Shown piece by piece: positions 24,023 to 35,408 of a stretch of DNA of 64,000 nt. The position numbers and the translations under genes were made by a program. Source of the DNA: Helichrysum umbraculigerum (Eukaryota > Streptophyta > Magnoliopsida > Asterales > Asteraceae); contig CATIUR010000003.1 in the NCBI GenBank assembly GCA_949592205.1, forward strand, positions 160,445,759 through 160,509,758, written 5' to 3'. The notes under the pieces were generated by a model, which searched no databases, was not told the DNA's origin, and saw nothing but the letters and a program-made list of their open reading frames with translations. Position 1 is the first letter of the stretch; the number at the start of each line of letters is the position of its first letter.

Positions 24023-25331
24023 TGTGACAACCGTAAAAATTAGGACTAGTTTTTTTTAGTTCCTAAATTTAGAAATACGTGTAATTAGTTCTATGTATTA
24101 GGCTAATTGTATGTATCAATATATATTGTTGAATATATATATCAGTACGCGATTGTATTTAATCGTGCATTTTTAATCGACCGAATTCCGATTTATCTAT
24201 ACGGCGTTGGTGAAAACAAGTATTAAGTAATATAGAATTTTTATTTAATACAACTCATTATTTATTACACATTATTTCGATAATATTTCAAAAGTATTTC
24301 ATATTGTATAAATAACGTCTACGCGACCAAAAATACGTGAAACGCATGCAACAATCGAAATAAACTAAAGTTATATTTTATAACACATTAATAAGTATTT
24401 TGATAAAATACTTCAACTCAAAATATCTAAAGTTCATTCGTTATTTAAAAACATACGTATGATATATAACGTCTAAATTATACGTTTAAACGATCGGGTA
24501 AACAAATACGGGTATAACATCAATAATTGGAGACAAAATGTAACAAAAATCCACCCCCTTTGACCTTAAGAAAAATCAGGCCAAACATGATCCACATTTT
24601 GTGGATCATGCTTTTGACTAACACATACTACATACATTATTGCATCAATTTGTTCCTTCACTCTTTCACCACCTCTCTCTCCCTAACTCGTCTCTCTCTC
24701 TCTCTCTCTAAACAACCAAAACCGCCACCTTAAACCACCAAGAACTACCATCAAAACACCTCCATTTGCAAAACGGCTAGGAGCTAAACGAGCACCACGC
24801 GATCCTCTACGACTCTATCTTTTCGGTTTTCAAAACCGACACTTGTAAGTTAACGACACCTTAAAACTACTTTAATACATTTATTTACTTGTTTTGTAGC
24901 TCATCAAACTATAAAATGTCCAAATCAAAACTTGAAACTCGTTTTTACAAACTCAAAAATGGTAACAGTTTCTGTCTTCGTAAAAACAGCCCACAAAAAC
25001 GTCTATATCTTGAAAACTAGGAAGAACCAACTCTCGACATCTAAACGAAAAATGTTCACTAAGATACCAGCTACAACTTTCATTTTTGGCTCTCGGACCA
25101 GATCCTCACGGATCATGGTGAAAAACGTGAGTCTTTGGACTGAACTCATAATCGAACCCGATCCGACCACTCCTCATGTTTATTTTTGTTAAAAATAGTA
25201 AATGAGCTTATAAAATCTCCATAAAGTGCAGATTTACACTAGATTCTTAGGTGAATAAGTGTGATTTTTTGGTTAGACTTGAATCGGTCTAGAAGTTGGT
25301 TAAACAGAGTGTTCATTGAGTTCAAAATCTA

Positions 25332-25441
25332 GAAACTATAACCTTCGGCAGAAACTATAACCTTCGGCAGAAACTATAACCTTCGGCAGAAACCTTAACC
25401 TTCGGTAGAAACTATTCGGCAGAAACCATAACTTTCGGCAG
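25332..25441 (+). repeat. 19-base minisatellite in the 5' LTR
   Basis: Units of the form AAACTATAACCTTCGGCAG, six units including shortened and substituted ones. The 3' LTR has eight. Confidence 0.93.
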
Positions 25442-26215
25442 AAACCTATAACTAGCAGTTTTAACTATAACAATTTAAATACGATACAACAATCAAAGTA
25501 TAATAATAATAGTTGAGATTATTATTACCAAAAACTCACTAACGGGCCGTACACATCTTTCAAAAACTCAAATCTAATCAGTTAAACCAAATCATTTGGA
25601 CATTACTAGTTGGATGAACAACTAGCATAGATGATATGATAAGACATCTAATCATTTTAAAACCTTGCGCGTTTAATACGCCCGGCAGGTTTTAGTCGTT
25701 GGAGACGACATCATTACTCTTGAACAACATCATTATTGCGTGTTAGCAACTCATTAGGCTCAGGTGAGTCTCATAGCCCCACTTTTACTTATTTAAACTG
25801 TTTTGGGGTGAGAATACATGCTCAATCTGTTTTCATATTACGCAAGTATTAAATTATAGCTTATTCTGCATGAGTTGTTTATCTAATCACTCAAAGCCCT
25901 CCACAACATAGTTTGGTAATACGGTTTGTAGCGTGAATGTTAGTGTATGGTACCATATAGGTTTGACCAGCCTCATCCGGGTTAGCACGCACTAACTAGT
26001 AAAACGGATGTATTAATATTTGTGTAGACGAGTGTTGATTAGGCACTCGTAGGAGGCACCTCGATCAGGATAACTTAAATGTGGACCTGACATCTAGAGT
26101 TAAGCTCAAACTATGTGCTCATGGCTGTATAACTTTTATTTTGCTTAATTGCATTTTAAATTCAATTATCATTAAATCTTGCGGTTCATACAAATATGTG
26201 TTGACATACAAACCT

Positions 26216-26238
26216 GTGAGCTCACCAGCGTTTCGCTG
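26216..26238 (+). ncRNA. Conserved LTR palindrome plus hairpin (element B copy)
   Basis: GTGAGCTCAC is followed at once by CAGCGTTTCGCTG (stem CAGCG/CGCTG, 3-base loop). Element A has CAGCT/AGCTG at the same place and element D has CAGCT/AGCTG with a 4-base loop. Likely a structured part of the genomic RNA; function unknown. Confidence 0.5.
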
Positions 26239-26563
26239 ACCCATTTTAGCATGTATCACAGGTACTCAGCAGCAGTAGGTCTGCCACTCAAGATGCCCAT
26301 TAGTTCGAGTCGCATTCAGACATCAAGAGATTGTCATGCATTACTATATTTTGTATAATTTAGTTATGCCATAGAATCTCTATCATTTGGACTCAAGGGC
26401 TTTTGTAAACTATATTATAACGGTGTAAAACCTTTATTTTATCAATGTATTGGTAAACGACGCATGTAGTGGTCGTTCATTATGTAATCTGGTGCTTTGT
26501 ATATTGATTAGTCGCGCCCCGGACCGACCCGCTTCCGCATCATAATTTGGGGGTGCGACAGAT

Positions 26564-26576
26564 TGGTATCAGAGCC
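26564..26576 (+). other. Primer-binding site of element B (initiator Met-tRNA)
   Basis: TGGTATCAGAGCC, three bases after the LTR end, matches the complement of the 3' end of plant initiator Met-tRNA. Confidence 0.95.
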
Positions 26577-27366
26577 TAAGGTTATAGTGAACTAGGTTGC
26601 ATTTAGTGGGCCTAGACTATGACCGTTAGGCAGTATTTCTTATTAGATATAACTGGTTCAGTGATTACACCATATGAGTTTAATTTAACATAGCTTAGCT
26701 AACTATGTACAATTAAATGAATACGATGTGAAAGCTGAAAGGGGTTATGTTGAATAGGAATGCATTAGTTGACTCTGACCACGAGAGAAACCGTGACTAA
26801 TACTTGATTAGTGTTAGACACACATTAGGCTATTATGTGATATAGGCGTATATACATACATAGGCCTCATTTATGTGCTACCTTATAGGCTATTATATAT
26901 TGAAGATATATGATTAAGCCCCACTCGCGTATTATCTTCTAAGCTATTATATATATCGAATATATATAGATCACACACGATAATACACTCGTTAACACTC
27001 TCACTACCAAAGACGACAAGTATAAATTACTTTCTTCTATCTCTTTAATACGCACATAACTTCTCACAACACAATTCCACTGTACCATCCTATTTTCACG
27101 AGGAGTATATCATTTCGTATTTCCTCCATCATTCTATTTCCTTAGAATCACAAATGGAACTTATTGTTTGAAGGACTATAGGCTCCATACGTAAAACCAT
27201 ACCCCACCTACTCGCAAACTCGCATCTAGTATGCAACTCTGTTGTTTGTCAAATGTGATTATCACTTGTGTAATTGTATATTACCCCATAAATATATATA
27301 TGCATATGTGATGTATCATGTTTTGGTGCAAACAACTCATCCACTCTCTTTGCTTTTATCAGAATC

Positions 27367-30300
27367 ATGCCGCCAAAGAAGACTGGTTTCAGTCAAGCTG
27401 AACTCAATGCTGCGGTTACCCGAGCTGTAGCCGAAGCCATGGCTGCTCAAGAAGCTCTAAGGAATGCAGAGACAGTCAATGCTACTCCTACTCCTGTTAT
27501 CAAACCTTGTTCCTACAAGGATTTTCTTAGCTGCAAACCATTGTATTTCAAGGGCACAGAAGGTGCCATTGGCTTGATCAGATGGATTGAAAGAATTGAA
27601 TCTGTCTTCAGTCTCTGTAACTGTGCTGAAGATAGTAAGGTCAAGTTTGCTGCTTACACCTTTCAAGAAGGTGCACTATCGTGGTGGAACACTCATGCAA
27701 ACTCTATTGGCGTCGAGATCGCAAACCGACTTCCTTGGCCTGAATTGAAGAAAAAGCTAAGGGAGAAGTACTGTCGCGAGGAAGAACTACACCGACTGGA
27801 AGTCGAGTTCTGGCATCTGGAGGTACAAGGGAACGATATTGCTGGGTACACCACCAAGTTCCAGCAATTCGCTCTATTGTGCCCAGGTTTAGTTGATACG
27901 GAAGGAAAAAGTATCAAGAAGTACATCCGTGGACTTCCAGAGAATATCCAGGGGAATGTCGCCTCAGCTCAACCAACCACTCTGGAAAGAGCTATTGAAA
28001 TTGCTCATGAACTCATGGCCATGGTTGTCAGCCGTGAGACATCTGCTCCATCTTCTGGTAACAACAACAAGAGAAAGTGGTCTGGGAACACCACTCAAAA
28101 TCAATCATCATCAAAGAGGTCTGAGTCTGATAAGACCCTCAACACTGGTTCTGGTTTCAACAAGGGTTACACTGGAAATAAACCCTACTGTTCAAAGTGC
28201 CGCCGTCATCATGATGGTCCTTGCAGCACACCTTGTGGAAAATGTCAAAGGTATGGACATTTGACCAAAGACTGTAGGTCTACCACTGCCAACACCAACA
28301 CCACCAGCCAACCAAAGTCCTGCTATGAGTGTGGAGAAACTGGGCACTTTAGGAATGATTGCCCAAAGCTGAAGAACAAGGGTAACAACACTGCGAAGGG
28401 AAGAGCTTTCGTTCTGAACTCAGGAGAGGCCCGTCAAGACCCGAATGTGGTCTCGGGAACGTTTCTTCTCAACAATCTTACTGCTTCTGTTCTATTTGAT
28501 TCTGGTGCTGATAGGAGCTTCATATCTGATGAGTTTAGTAAATTACTTAACATTGCCCCTATTGCCTTAGATGCTAAGTATATTGTAGAATTAACTAATG
28601 GCAAGTTAATTGAGGCTGACAGTGTAATACCAAATTGCACTTTAAATCTATCTGATGAAATCTTCTCTATTGACCTTATACCTGTTGAAATTGGAAGTTT
28701 CGACGTCATTATTGGAATGGATTGGTTATCCAAGCACCGAGCTGAAATTGTCTGCTATGACAAAATCGTCCGTATTCCTCTTGTCACCGGTAGTACTCTA
28801 ATCATACAAGGGGAGACCGGTAGGACGAGACTGAATATCATATCCTGCATGAAAACTCGCAAGTACCTTAGGAAAGGGTACCAGGCGATTCTCGCACATG
28901 TCTTGGAGAAAAAGTCGGAAGAGAAACGACTTGAGGATGTGCCCATTGTTAGAGATTATCCAGAAGTCTTTCCCGAAGACTTACCTGGCCTTCCACCACC
29001 GAGACAAGTTGAGTTCTCGATCGATCTCGTGCCGGGGGCAGCACCTGTTGCACGAGCACCATATCGTTTAGCCCCTTCAGAACTTCAGGAGTTGTCTACT
29101 CAGTTGCAGGAACTCTTAGATAAGGGATTCATTAGACCGAGTTCTTCACCATGGGGAGCCCCGGTTCTGTTTGTGAAAAGGAAAGACGGTTCATTCAGAA
29201 TGTGTATCGACTATAGAGAGTTGAACAAATTGACCGTCAAGAACCGTTACCCACTTCCTCGTATTGATGACCTATTCGACCAACTTCAAGGGTCAAGTAT
29301 CTATTCGAAGACAGATCTAAGATCAGGTTATCATCAGTTACGAGTTCGTGACATTGACATCCCAAAGACTGCTTTCCGAACTCGCTATGGACATTATGAG
29401 TTCCAAGTGATGCCCTTTGGTTTAACTAACGCACCGGCAGTATTCATGGATCTTATGAACCGAATGTGCAAACCATATCTTGACAAGTTTGTCATTGTCT
29501 TCATCGATGATATTCTCATTTACTCGCGCAATGAGCAAGAACACGCGCAACATCTCAAAGTTATACTAGAACTTCTTAGACACGAAGAGTTATATGCTAA
29601 ATTCTCCAAGTGTGAGTTCTGGATGAAAACAGTTCAGTTCCTTGGTCATGTGATTGATAGTCAAGGAATTCACGTAGATCCATCAAAGATTGAGGCTATC
29701 AAGTGCTGGCAAGCACCGACGACGCCGACCGAAGTACGCCAATTCTTAGGACTGGCAGGTTATTATCGGCGTTTCATTGAGGATTTCTCCAAAATAGCTC
29801 AACCTCTCACAATACTGACTCAGAAGGAAAAGAAGTTCGATTGGAATGATAAACAAGAGTCAGGATTTCAGCTATTGAAGCAAAAGCTTTGTAGTGCACC
29901 AATTATATCATTACCCGAAGGCAATGAAGACTTCGTGGTATACTGCGATGCCTCACACCAAGGTCTTGGTTGCGTGTTGATGCAACGAGACAAGGTTATT
30001 GCCTACGCCTCCCGACAACTCAAAGTTCACGAGAAGAACTACACAACTCATGATCTCGAATTAGGAGCCGTAGTGTTCGCACTCAAGATCTGGAGACACT
30101 ATCTGTATGGCACAAAGTGTACCATATTCACTGATCACAAAAGCCTCCAGCATATATTTGATCAGAAGGATCTAAATATGAGGCAACGTCGCTGGGTCGA
30201 GTTACTCACCGACTATGACTGCGAGATCAAGTACCATCCGGGCAAAGCAAATGTGGTTGCCGATGCCCTAAGTCGCAAAGAGCGCACAAAACCACTTCGA

Positions 30301-31788
30301 GTCCGAGCCATTAGCATAACCATCCATAATGATTTAATCATTCAAATTCTCACTGCTCAACTTGAAGCATTGAAACCTGAAAACATCAAGGAAGAGGCCT
30401 TGCGAAATATGGAGAATCAATTTGAAACCAAACCCAATGGGGTCAAATACTTCGCAAACCGAATTTGGTTACCCAAGTTTGGGAATCTTCGAGACTTGGT
30501 GATGGATGAAGCTCACAAGTCCAAATATTCTATACATCCTGGATCTGACAAGATGTATCATGGCATCAAGGGATCATACTGGTGGCCAAACATGAAAGCA
30601 GAGATTGCCACGTATGTCAGCAAGTGCCTCACATGTTCAAAAGTTAAAGCTGAATATCAGAAGCCCACCGGTTTGCTACAGCAACCGGATATTCCAGAAT
30701 GGAAATGGGAGCAAATCGCTATGGACTTCATCACTAAACTCCCGAAAACATCAAGTGGTTGCGATACTATATGGGTAATAGTTGATCGTCTAACCAAATC
30801 TGCTCACTTCCTTGCCATGAAGGAAACCGACAAAATGGAACGTCTCACACGAATCTATTTGAAGGAGATCGTATCCCGACACGGCGTTCCAATCTCAATT
30901 ATCTCTGATAGAGACAGCCGATTCACATCTAACTTTTGGCAATCATTGCAAAAGTCAATGGGTACTCGTTTAGATATGAGTACAGCCTATCATCCACAAA
31001 CCGATGGCCAAAGTGAAAGGACTATTCAAACACTGGAAGATATGTTACGCGCCTGCGTAATTGATTTCAGTGCAAATTGGGAACATCACTTGCCATTGTG
31101 TGAATTCTCCTACAACAACAGCTATCATACCAGCATTGGAGTTGCACCGTTCGAGGCACTGTACGGTCGAAAGTGCCGGTCGCCTATCTGTTGGACCGAA
31201 ATTGGAGATAGCCAACTCACTGGTCCGGAAATCATTCATGAAACCACTGAGAAGATCGTTGGTATCCAGCAACGGCTGAAGGCCGCACGTGATCGTCAGA
31301 AGAGTTATGCTGACGTGAGACTCAAGCATCTCGAGTTCCAAGTTGGAGATCGAGTTTTGCTCAAAGTATCACCTTGGAAAGGTGTCATCCGTTTTGGCAA
31401 ACGTGGAAAGTTAAACCCTAGATACATCGGACCTTTTGAGATCCTTGAAATGATTGGTCCAGTCGCTTATCGATTGCAGCTACCTCCAGAGCTTAGTAGC
31501 GTGCATCCTACATTTCACGTTTCTAACCTAAAGAAATGCCTGTCCGACGAGACACTCATTATCCCGCTTGAGGAAATTCAAATCGACGACAAACTTCATT
31601 TTGTCGAGACACCAGTGGAGGTCATGGACCGTGAGGTCAAACAGCTTAAGCAAAGTCGTATCCCAATCGTCAAGGTTCGGTGGAATTCGCGGCGTGGTCC
31701 GGAATTCACCTGGGAACGGGAAGATCAGATGCGACTTAAATATCCACATCTATTTTCAGACTCCTCTCACACATCAACTTCAAACTGA
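27367..31788 (+). CDS. Intact gag-pol polyprotein of element B
   Basis: 1473 residues with no internal stop, starting MPPKKTGFSQ. Order: capsid-type gag (about 55-200), zinc knuckles (about 272-303 of the CSKCRRHHDGPC type; CYECGETGHFRNDC at about 319), aspartic protease DSGADRSF (about 378), reverse transcriptase with FIDDILIYS (about 712), RNase H (CDASHQG at about 863; FTDHKSL at about 922), integrase zinc finger (about 1045-1095), integrase core (D near 1120, ISDRDSRF near 1180, catalytic E near 1216), a GPY/F module (about 1360) and a chromodomain-like tail (about 1425-1465; FTWEREDQMRLKYP). All catalytic signatures are present. The gag and pol parts share one frame, so the gag:pol ratio must be set some other way. 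It is retrotransposon machinery, not a host gene. Confidence 0.97.
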   Translation: MPPKKTGFSQAELNAAVTRAVAEAMAAQEALRNAETVNATPTPVIKPCSYKDFLSCKPLYFKGTEGAIGLIRWIERIESVFSLCNCAEDSKVKFAAYTFQEGALSWWNTHANSIGVEIANRLPWPELKKKLREKYCREEELHRLEVEFWHLEVQGNDIAGYTTKFQQFALLCPGLVDTEGKSIKKYIRGLPENIQGNVASAQPTTLERAIEIAHELMAMVVSRETSAPSSGNNNKRKWSGNTTQNQSSSKRSESDKTLNTGSGFNKGYTGNKPYCSKCRRHHDGPCSTPCGKCQRYGHLTKDCRSTTANTNTTSQPKSCYECGETGHFRNDCPKLKNKGNNTAKGRAFVLNSGEARQDPNVVSGTFLLNNLTASVLFDSGADRSFISDEFSKLLNIAPIALDAKYIVELTNGKLIEADSVIPNCTLNLSDEIFSIDLIPVEIGSFDVIIGMDWLSKHRAEIVCYDKIVRIPLVTGSTLIIQGETGRTRLNIISCMKTRKYLRKGYQAILAHVLEKKSEEKRLEDVPIVRDYPEVFPEDLPGLPPPRQVEFSIDLVPGAAPVARAPYRLAPSELQELSTQLQELLDKGFIRPSSSPWGAPVLFVKRKDGSFRMCIDYRELNKLTVKNRYPLPRIDDLFDQLQGSSIYSKTDLRSGYHQLRVRDIDIPKTAFRTRYGHYEFQVMPFGLTNAPAVFMDLMNRMCKPYLDKFVIVFIDDILIYSRNEQEHAQHLKVILELLRHEELYAKFSKCEFWMKTVQFLGHVIDSQGIHVDPSKIEAIKCWQAPTTPTEVRQFLGLAGYYRRFIEDFSKIAQPLTILTQKEKKFDWNDKQESGFQLLKQKLCSAPIISLPEGNEDFVVYCDASHQGLGCVLMQRDKVIAYASRQLKVHEKNYTTHDLELGAVVFALKIWRHYLYGTKCTIFTDHKSLQHIFDQKDLNMRQRRWVELLTDYDCEIKYHPGKANVVADALSRKERTKPLRVRAISITIHNDLIIQILTAQLEALKPENIKEEALRNMENQFETKPNGVKYFANRIWLPKFGNLRDLVMDEAHKSKYSIHPGSDKMYHGIKGSYWWPNMKAEIATYVSKCLTCSKVKAEYQKPTGLLQQPDIPEWKWEQIAMDFITKLPKTSSGCDTIWVIVDRLTKSAHFLAMKETDKMERLTRIYLKEIVSRHGVPISIISDRDSRFTSNFWQSLQKSMGTRLDMSTAYHPQTDGQSERTIQTLEDMLRACVIDFSANWEHHLPLCEFSYNNSYHTSIGVAPFEALYGRKCRSPICWTEIGDSQLTGPEIIHETTEKIVGIQQRLKAARDRQKSYADVRLKHLEFQVGDRVLLKVSPWKGVIRFGKRGKLNPRYIGPFEILEMIGPVAYRLQLPPELSSVHPTFHVSNLKKCLSDETLIIPLEEIQIDDKLHFVETPVEVMDREVKQLKQSRIPIVKVRWNSRRGPEFTWEREDQMRLKYPHLFSDSSHTSTSN

Positions 31789-31809
31789 ATTTCGGGACGA
31801 AATTCTCTT

Positions 31810-31822
31810 AACAAGGGGAGAA
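31810..31822 (+). other. Polypurine tract of element B
   Basis: AACAAGGGGAGAA lies directly before the 3' LTR and primes plus-strand synthesis. Element D has the matching AACAGGGGGAGAA. Confidence 0.9.
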
Positions 31823-34396
31823 TGTGACAACCGTAAAAATTAGGACTAGTTTTTTTTAGTTCCTAATCATTTAGAAATACGTGTAATTAGTTCTATGTAT
31901 TAGGCTAATTGTATTTATCAATATATATTGTTGAATATATATATCAGTACGCGATTATATTTAATCGTGCATTTTTAATCGACCGAATTCCGATTTATCT
32001 ATACGGCGTTGGTGAAAACAAGTATTAAGTAATATAGAATTTTTATTTAATACAACTCATTATTTATTACACATTATTTCGATAATATTTCAAAAGTATT
32101 TCATATTGTATAAATAACGTCTACGCGACCAAAAATACGTGAAACGCATGCAACAATCGAAATAAACTAAAGTTATATTTTATAACACATTAATAAGTAT
32201 TTTGATAAAATACTTCAACTCAAAATATCTAAAGTTCATTCGTTATTTAAAAACATACGTATGATATATAACGTCTAAATTATACGTTTAAACGATCGGG
32301 TAAACAAATACGGGTATAACATCAATAATTGGAGACAAAATGTAACAAAAATCCACCCCCTTTGACCTTAAGAAAAATCAGGCCAAACATGATCCACATT
32401 TTGTGGATCATGCTTTTGACTAACACATACTACATACATTATTGCATCAATTTGTTCCTTCACTCTTTCACCACCTCTCTCTCCCTAACTCGTCTCTCTC
32501 TCTCTCTAAACAACCAAAACCGCCACCTTAAACCACCAAGAACTACCATCAAAACACCTCCATTTGCAAAACGGCTAGGAGCTAAACGAGCACCACGCGA
32601 TCCTCTACGACTCTATCTTTTCGGTTTTCAAAACCGACACTTGTAAGTTAACGACACCTTAAAACTACTTTAATACATTTATTTACTTGTTTTGTAGCTC
32701 ATCAAACTATAAAATGTCCAAATCAAAACTTGAAACTCGTTTTTACAAACTCAAAAATGGTAACAGTTTATGTCTTCGTAAAAACAGCCCACAAAAACGT
32801 CTATATCTTGAAAACTAGGAAGAACCAACTCTCGACATCTAAACGAAAAATGTTCACTAAGATACCAGCTACAACTTTCATTTTTGGCTCTCGGACCAGA
32901 TCCTCACGGATCATGGTGAAAAACGTGAGTCTTTGGACTGAACTCATAATCGAACCCGATCCGACCACTCCTCATGTTTATTTTTGTTAAAAATAGTAAA
33001 TGAGCTTATAAAATCTCCATAAAGTGCAGATTTACACTAGATTCTTAGGTGAATAAGTGTGATTTTTTGGTTAGACTTGAATCGGTCTAGAAGTTGGTTA
33101 AACAGAGTGTTCATCGAGTTCAAAATCTAGAAACTATAACCTTCGGCAGAAACTATAACCTTCGGCAGAAACTATAACCTTCGGCAGAAACTATAACCTT
33201 CAGCAGAAACCTTAACCTTCGGCAGAAACCTTAACCTTCGGTAGAAACTATTCGGCAGAAACCATAACTTTCGGCAGAAACCTATAACTAGCAGTTTTAA
33301 CTATAACAATTTAAATACGATACAACAATCAAAGTATAATAATAATAGTTGAGATTATTATTACCAAAAACTCACTAACGGGCCGTACACATCTTTCAAA
33401 AACTCAAATCTAATCAGTTAAACCAAATCATTTGGACATTACTAGTTGGATGAACAACTAGCATAGATGATATGATAAGACATCTAATCATTTTAAAACC
33501 TTGCGCGTTTAATACGCCCGGCAGGTTTTAGTCGTTGGAGACGACATCATTACTCTTGAACAACATCATTATTGCGTGTTAGCAACTCATTAGGCTCAGG
33601 TGAGTCTCATAGCCCCACTTTTACTTATTTAAACTGTTTTGGGGTGAGAATACATGCTCAATCTGTTTTCATATTACGCAAGTATTAAATTATAGCTTAT
33701 TCTGCATGAGTTGTTTATCTAATCACTCAAAGCCCTCCACAACATAGTTTGGTAATACGGTTTGTAGCGTGAATGTTAGTGTATGGTACCATATAGGTTT
33801 GACCAGCCTCATCCGGGTTAGCACGCACTAACTAGTAAAACGGATGTATTAATATTTGTGTAGACGAGTGTTGATTAGGCACTTGTAGGAGGCACCTCGA
33901 TCAGGATACCTTAAATGTGGACCTGACATCTCGAGTTAAGCTCAAACTATGTGCTCATGGCTGTATAACTTTTATTTTGCTTAATTGCATTTTAAATTCA
34001 ATTATCATTAAATCTTGCGGTTCATACAAATATGTGTTGACATACAAACCTGTGAGCTCACCAGCGTTTCGCTGACCCATTTTAGCATGTATCACAGGTA
34101 CTCAGCAGCAGTAGGTCTGCCACTCAAGATGCCCATTAGTTCGAGTCGCATTCAGACATCAAGAGATTGTCATGCATTACTATATTTTGTATAATTTAGT
34201 TATGCCATAGAATCTCTATCATTTGGACTCAAGGGCTTTTGTAAACTATATTATAACGGTGTAAAACCTTTATTTTATCAATGTATTGGTAAACGACGCA
34301 TGTAGTGGTCGTTCATTATGTAATCTGGTGCTTTGTATATTGATTAGTCGCGCCCCGAACCGACCCGCTTCCGCATCATAAATTGGGGGTGCGACA
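31823..34396 (+). repeat. 3' LTR of element B
   Basis: 2574 bases, nearly identical to the 5' LTR. The 36-base length difference is accounted for by two extra minisatellite units (+38), a shorter CT run (-4) and a 2-base insertion near 31867. The minisatellite is at 33131-33278 and the hairpin at 34062-34074. Confidence 0.97.
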
Positions 34397-34401
34397 CTAT
34401 T
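34397..34401. repeat. Target-site duplication CTATT, right side of element B
   Basis: Matches 24018-24022. Confidence 0.95.
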
Positions 34402-34633
34402 ACGTGAATTATAATTACTGTGATAAGAATTAGTTCGAAAATATCTCTATGTTTGGTGGTGAATATCAACATAATTTTAATAATTTTTTTTGACAGCAAC
34501 ATATACAATTGTTAATCATAAGGGGTATTATTAGCAGCATTTTCTATAGATATATTAAGCTGCAAAACAAGTTACTGAAATTGAGATTGAATATTTGATG
34601 AATAAAAAACGAAGTATTTTCACCAAATTCAAG

Positions 34634-34852
34634 GGTTTTGCTAACATGCGCTTTCGTGGCACACGTTAAGAAGCATTTTATGAATCCGTAATTTTCTTAA
34701 ATATCATAATTTGCATTTATTTAATACTCATTAATTCAATCTAATAATTACTTTTTTATGCGTATATTAATTACAAATTCTGATATATAAGAAAATTACA
34801 AGTTCATTAATTGCACATTAACGTGTGCCACATGGCACACATTAGCAAAACC
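34634..34852. mobile_element. MITE with GGTTTTGCTAA terminal inverted repeats
   Basis: The left end GGTTTTGCTAACATG and the right end (reverse complement AGGTTTTGCTAATGTG) are inverted. They are followed inward by TGGCACACGTTAA against TGTGGCACACGTTAA. 219 bases, AT-rich, non-coding. Mutator-type is likely. The target duplication is unclear. Confidence 0.6.
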
Positions 34853-35154
34853 TATTTGAAGGTATAATCATAATTCCAGTTAACATTTCTAATCTCACAC
34901 AATTATATTTCATAGCAATACTTGATGTGCTTACATTCACCGAGTTAAGAAGATGTATCTTTGAAACAAACAACCGCTTATGCATTGTACTATTCGCATT
35001 CACATTGCTTCGAAAGCATGATACCATAAATACAATGTTGCTCGTCGTGATAATATGACCCTAAGTTCCATAAAAAGTAATCTCTACTAAAATAAATTGG
35101 GTAAGAAAAAATACATGCACAAGTGCCACCAAAAGGATCCACAATAATTATATA

Positions 35155-35408
35155 CTCCCTCCGTCCCAAATTAAGTGTCCTGTATCAGATTTGAAAGTCT
35201 TTCTTTTTCAACTTTGACCTTAAATATTTTTGTTTGTGTTACATATTAGTTTATGAAAATTGTACCAATGAAAATATATTTAAAATTCAATCCATACATA
35301 TATTTTGCATCAAGTATTATATAACACAAACAAATATATTTAAGGTCAAAGTTGAAAATGGGAGACTCAAAAAGTCAAACCAGGACACTTAATTTGCGAC
35401 GGAGGGAG
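35155..35408. mobile_element. Stowaway-type MITE (Tc1/mariner)
   Basis: The terminal inverted repeats are CTCCCTCCGTCCC on the left and its near-complement GACGGAGGGAG on the right, flanked by TA on both sides (35153-35154 and 35409-35410). Inner repeats (TTAAGTGTCCTG against CAGGACACTTAA) extend the pairing. 254 bases, just downstream of the XS-domain gene. Confidence 0.92.

Larger units (their letters stand above)
24023..26560 (+). repeat. 5' LTR of element B
   Basis: 2538 bases, starting TGTGACAACCG and ending GGTGCGACA. It contains a minisatellite (25332-25441), a consensus splice donor CAG|GTGAGT (25763/25764), a 10-base palindrome GTGAGCTCAC (26216-26225) followed by a hairpin (26226-26238), and a GCTTCCGC 3' end motif (26531-26538). 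A (CT)n run lies at about 24688-24709. Confidence 0.97.
25764..27362 (+). promoter_or_regulatory. Putative spliced leader intron of element B
   Basis: The donor GTGAGT follows CAG at 25763. The acceptor, after a pyrimidine-rich run (CTCTTTGCTTTTATCAG), ends at 27362, four bases before the gag ATG. Removal would delete U5, the primer-binding site and an upstream-ATG-rich leader of 1599 bases. Comparable donor/acceptor pairs occur in elements A and D. Inferred, not shown. Confidence 0.45.
24023..34396 (+). mobile_element. Element B: complete young Tekay-like (chromovirus) Ty3 retrotransposon
   Basis: 10.37 kb with two long LTRs, initiator-Met primer site, one open gag-pol frame, polypurine tract and CTATT target duplications. 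By eye the LTRs differ at roughly a dozen single bases, plus a CT-repeat difference, a 2-base indel and two extra 19-base minisatellite units in the 3' LTR. This implies a recent insertion. A GPY/F module and a degenerate chromodomain-like C-terminus support the Tekay/Del clade. No inactivating lesion was found. Confidence 0.97.

Noticed and set aside
24527..24733. ORF starting METKCNKNPPP, repeated at 32329
   Set aside because: It recurs only because it lies in both LTRs of element B. The two copies differ in frame after the CT repeat, which a real protein would not tolerate.
28755..28946. Minus-strand frames within gag-pol of element B
   Set aside because: Complementary frames of a conserved polyprotein; no independent evidence.
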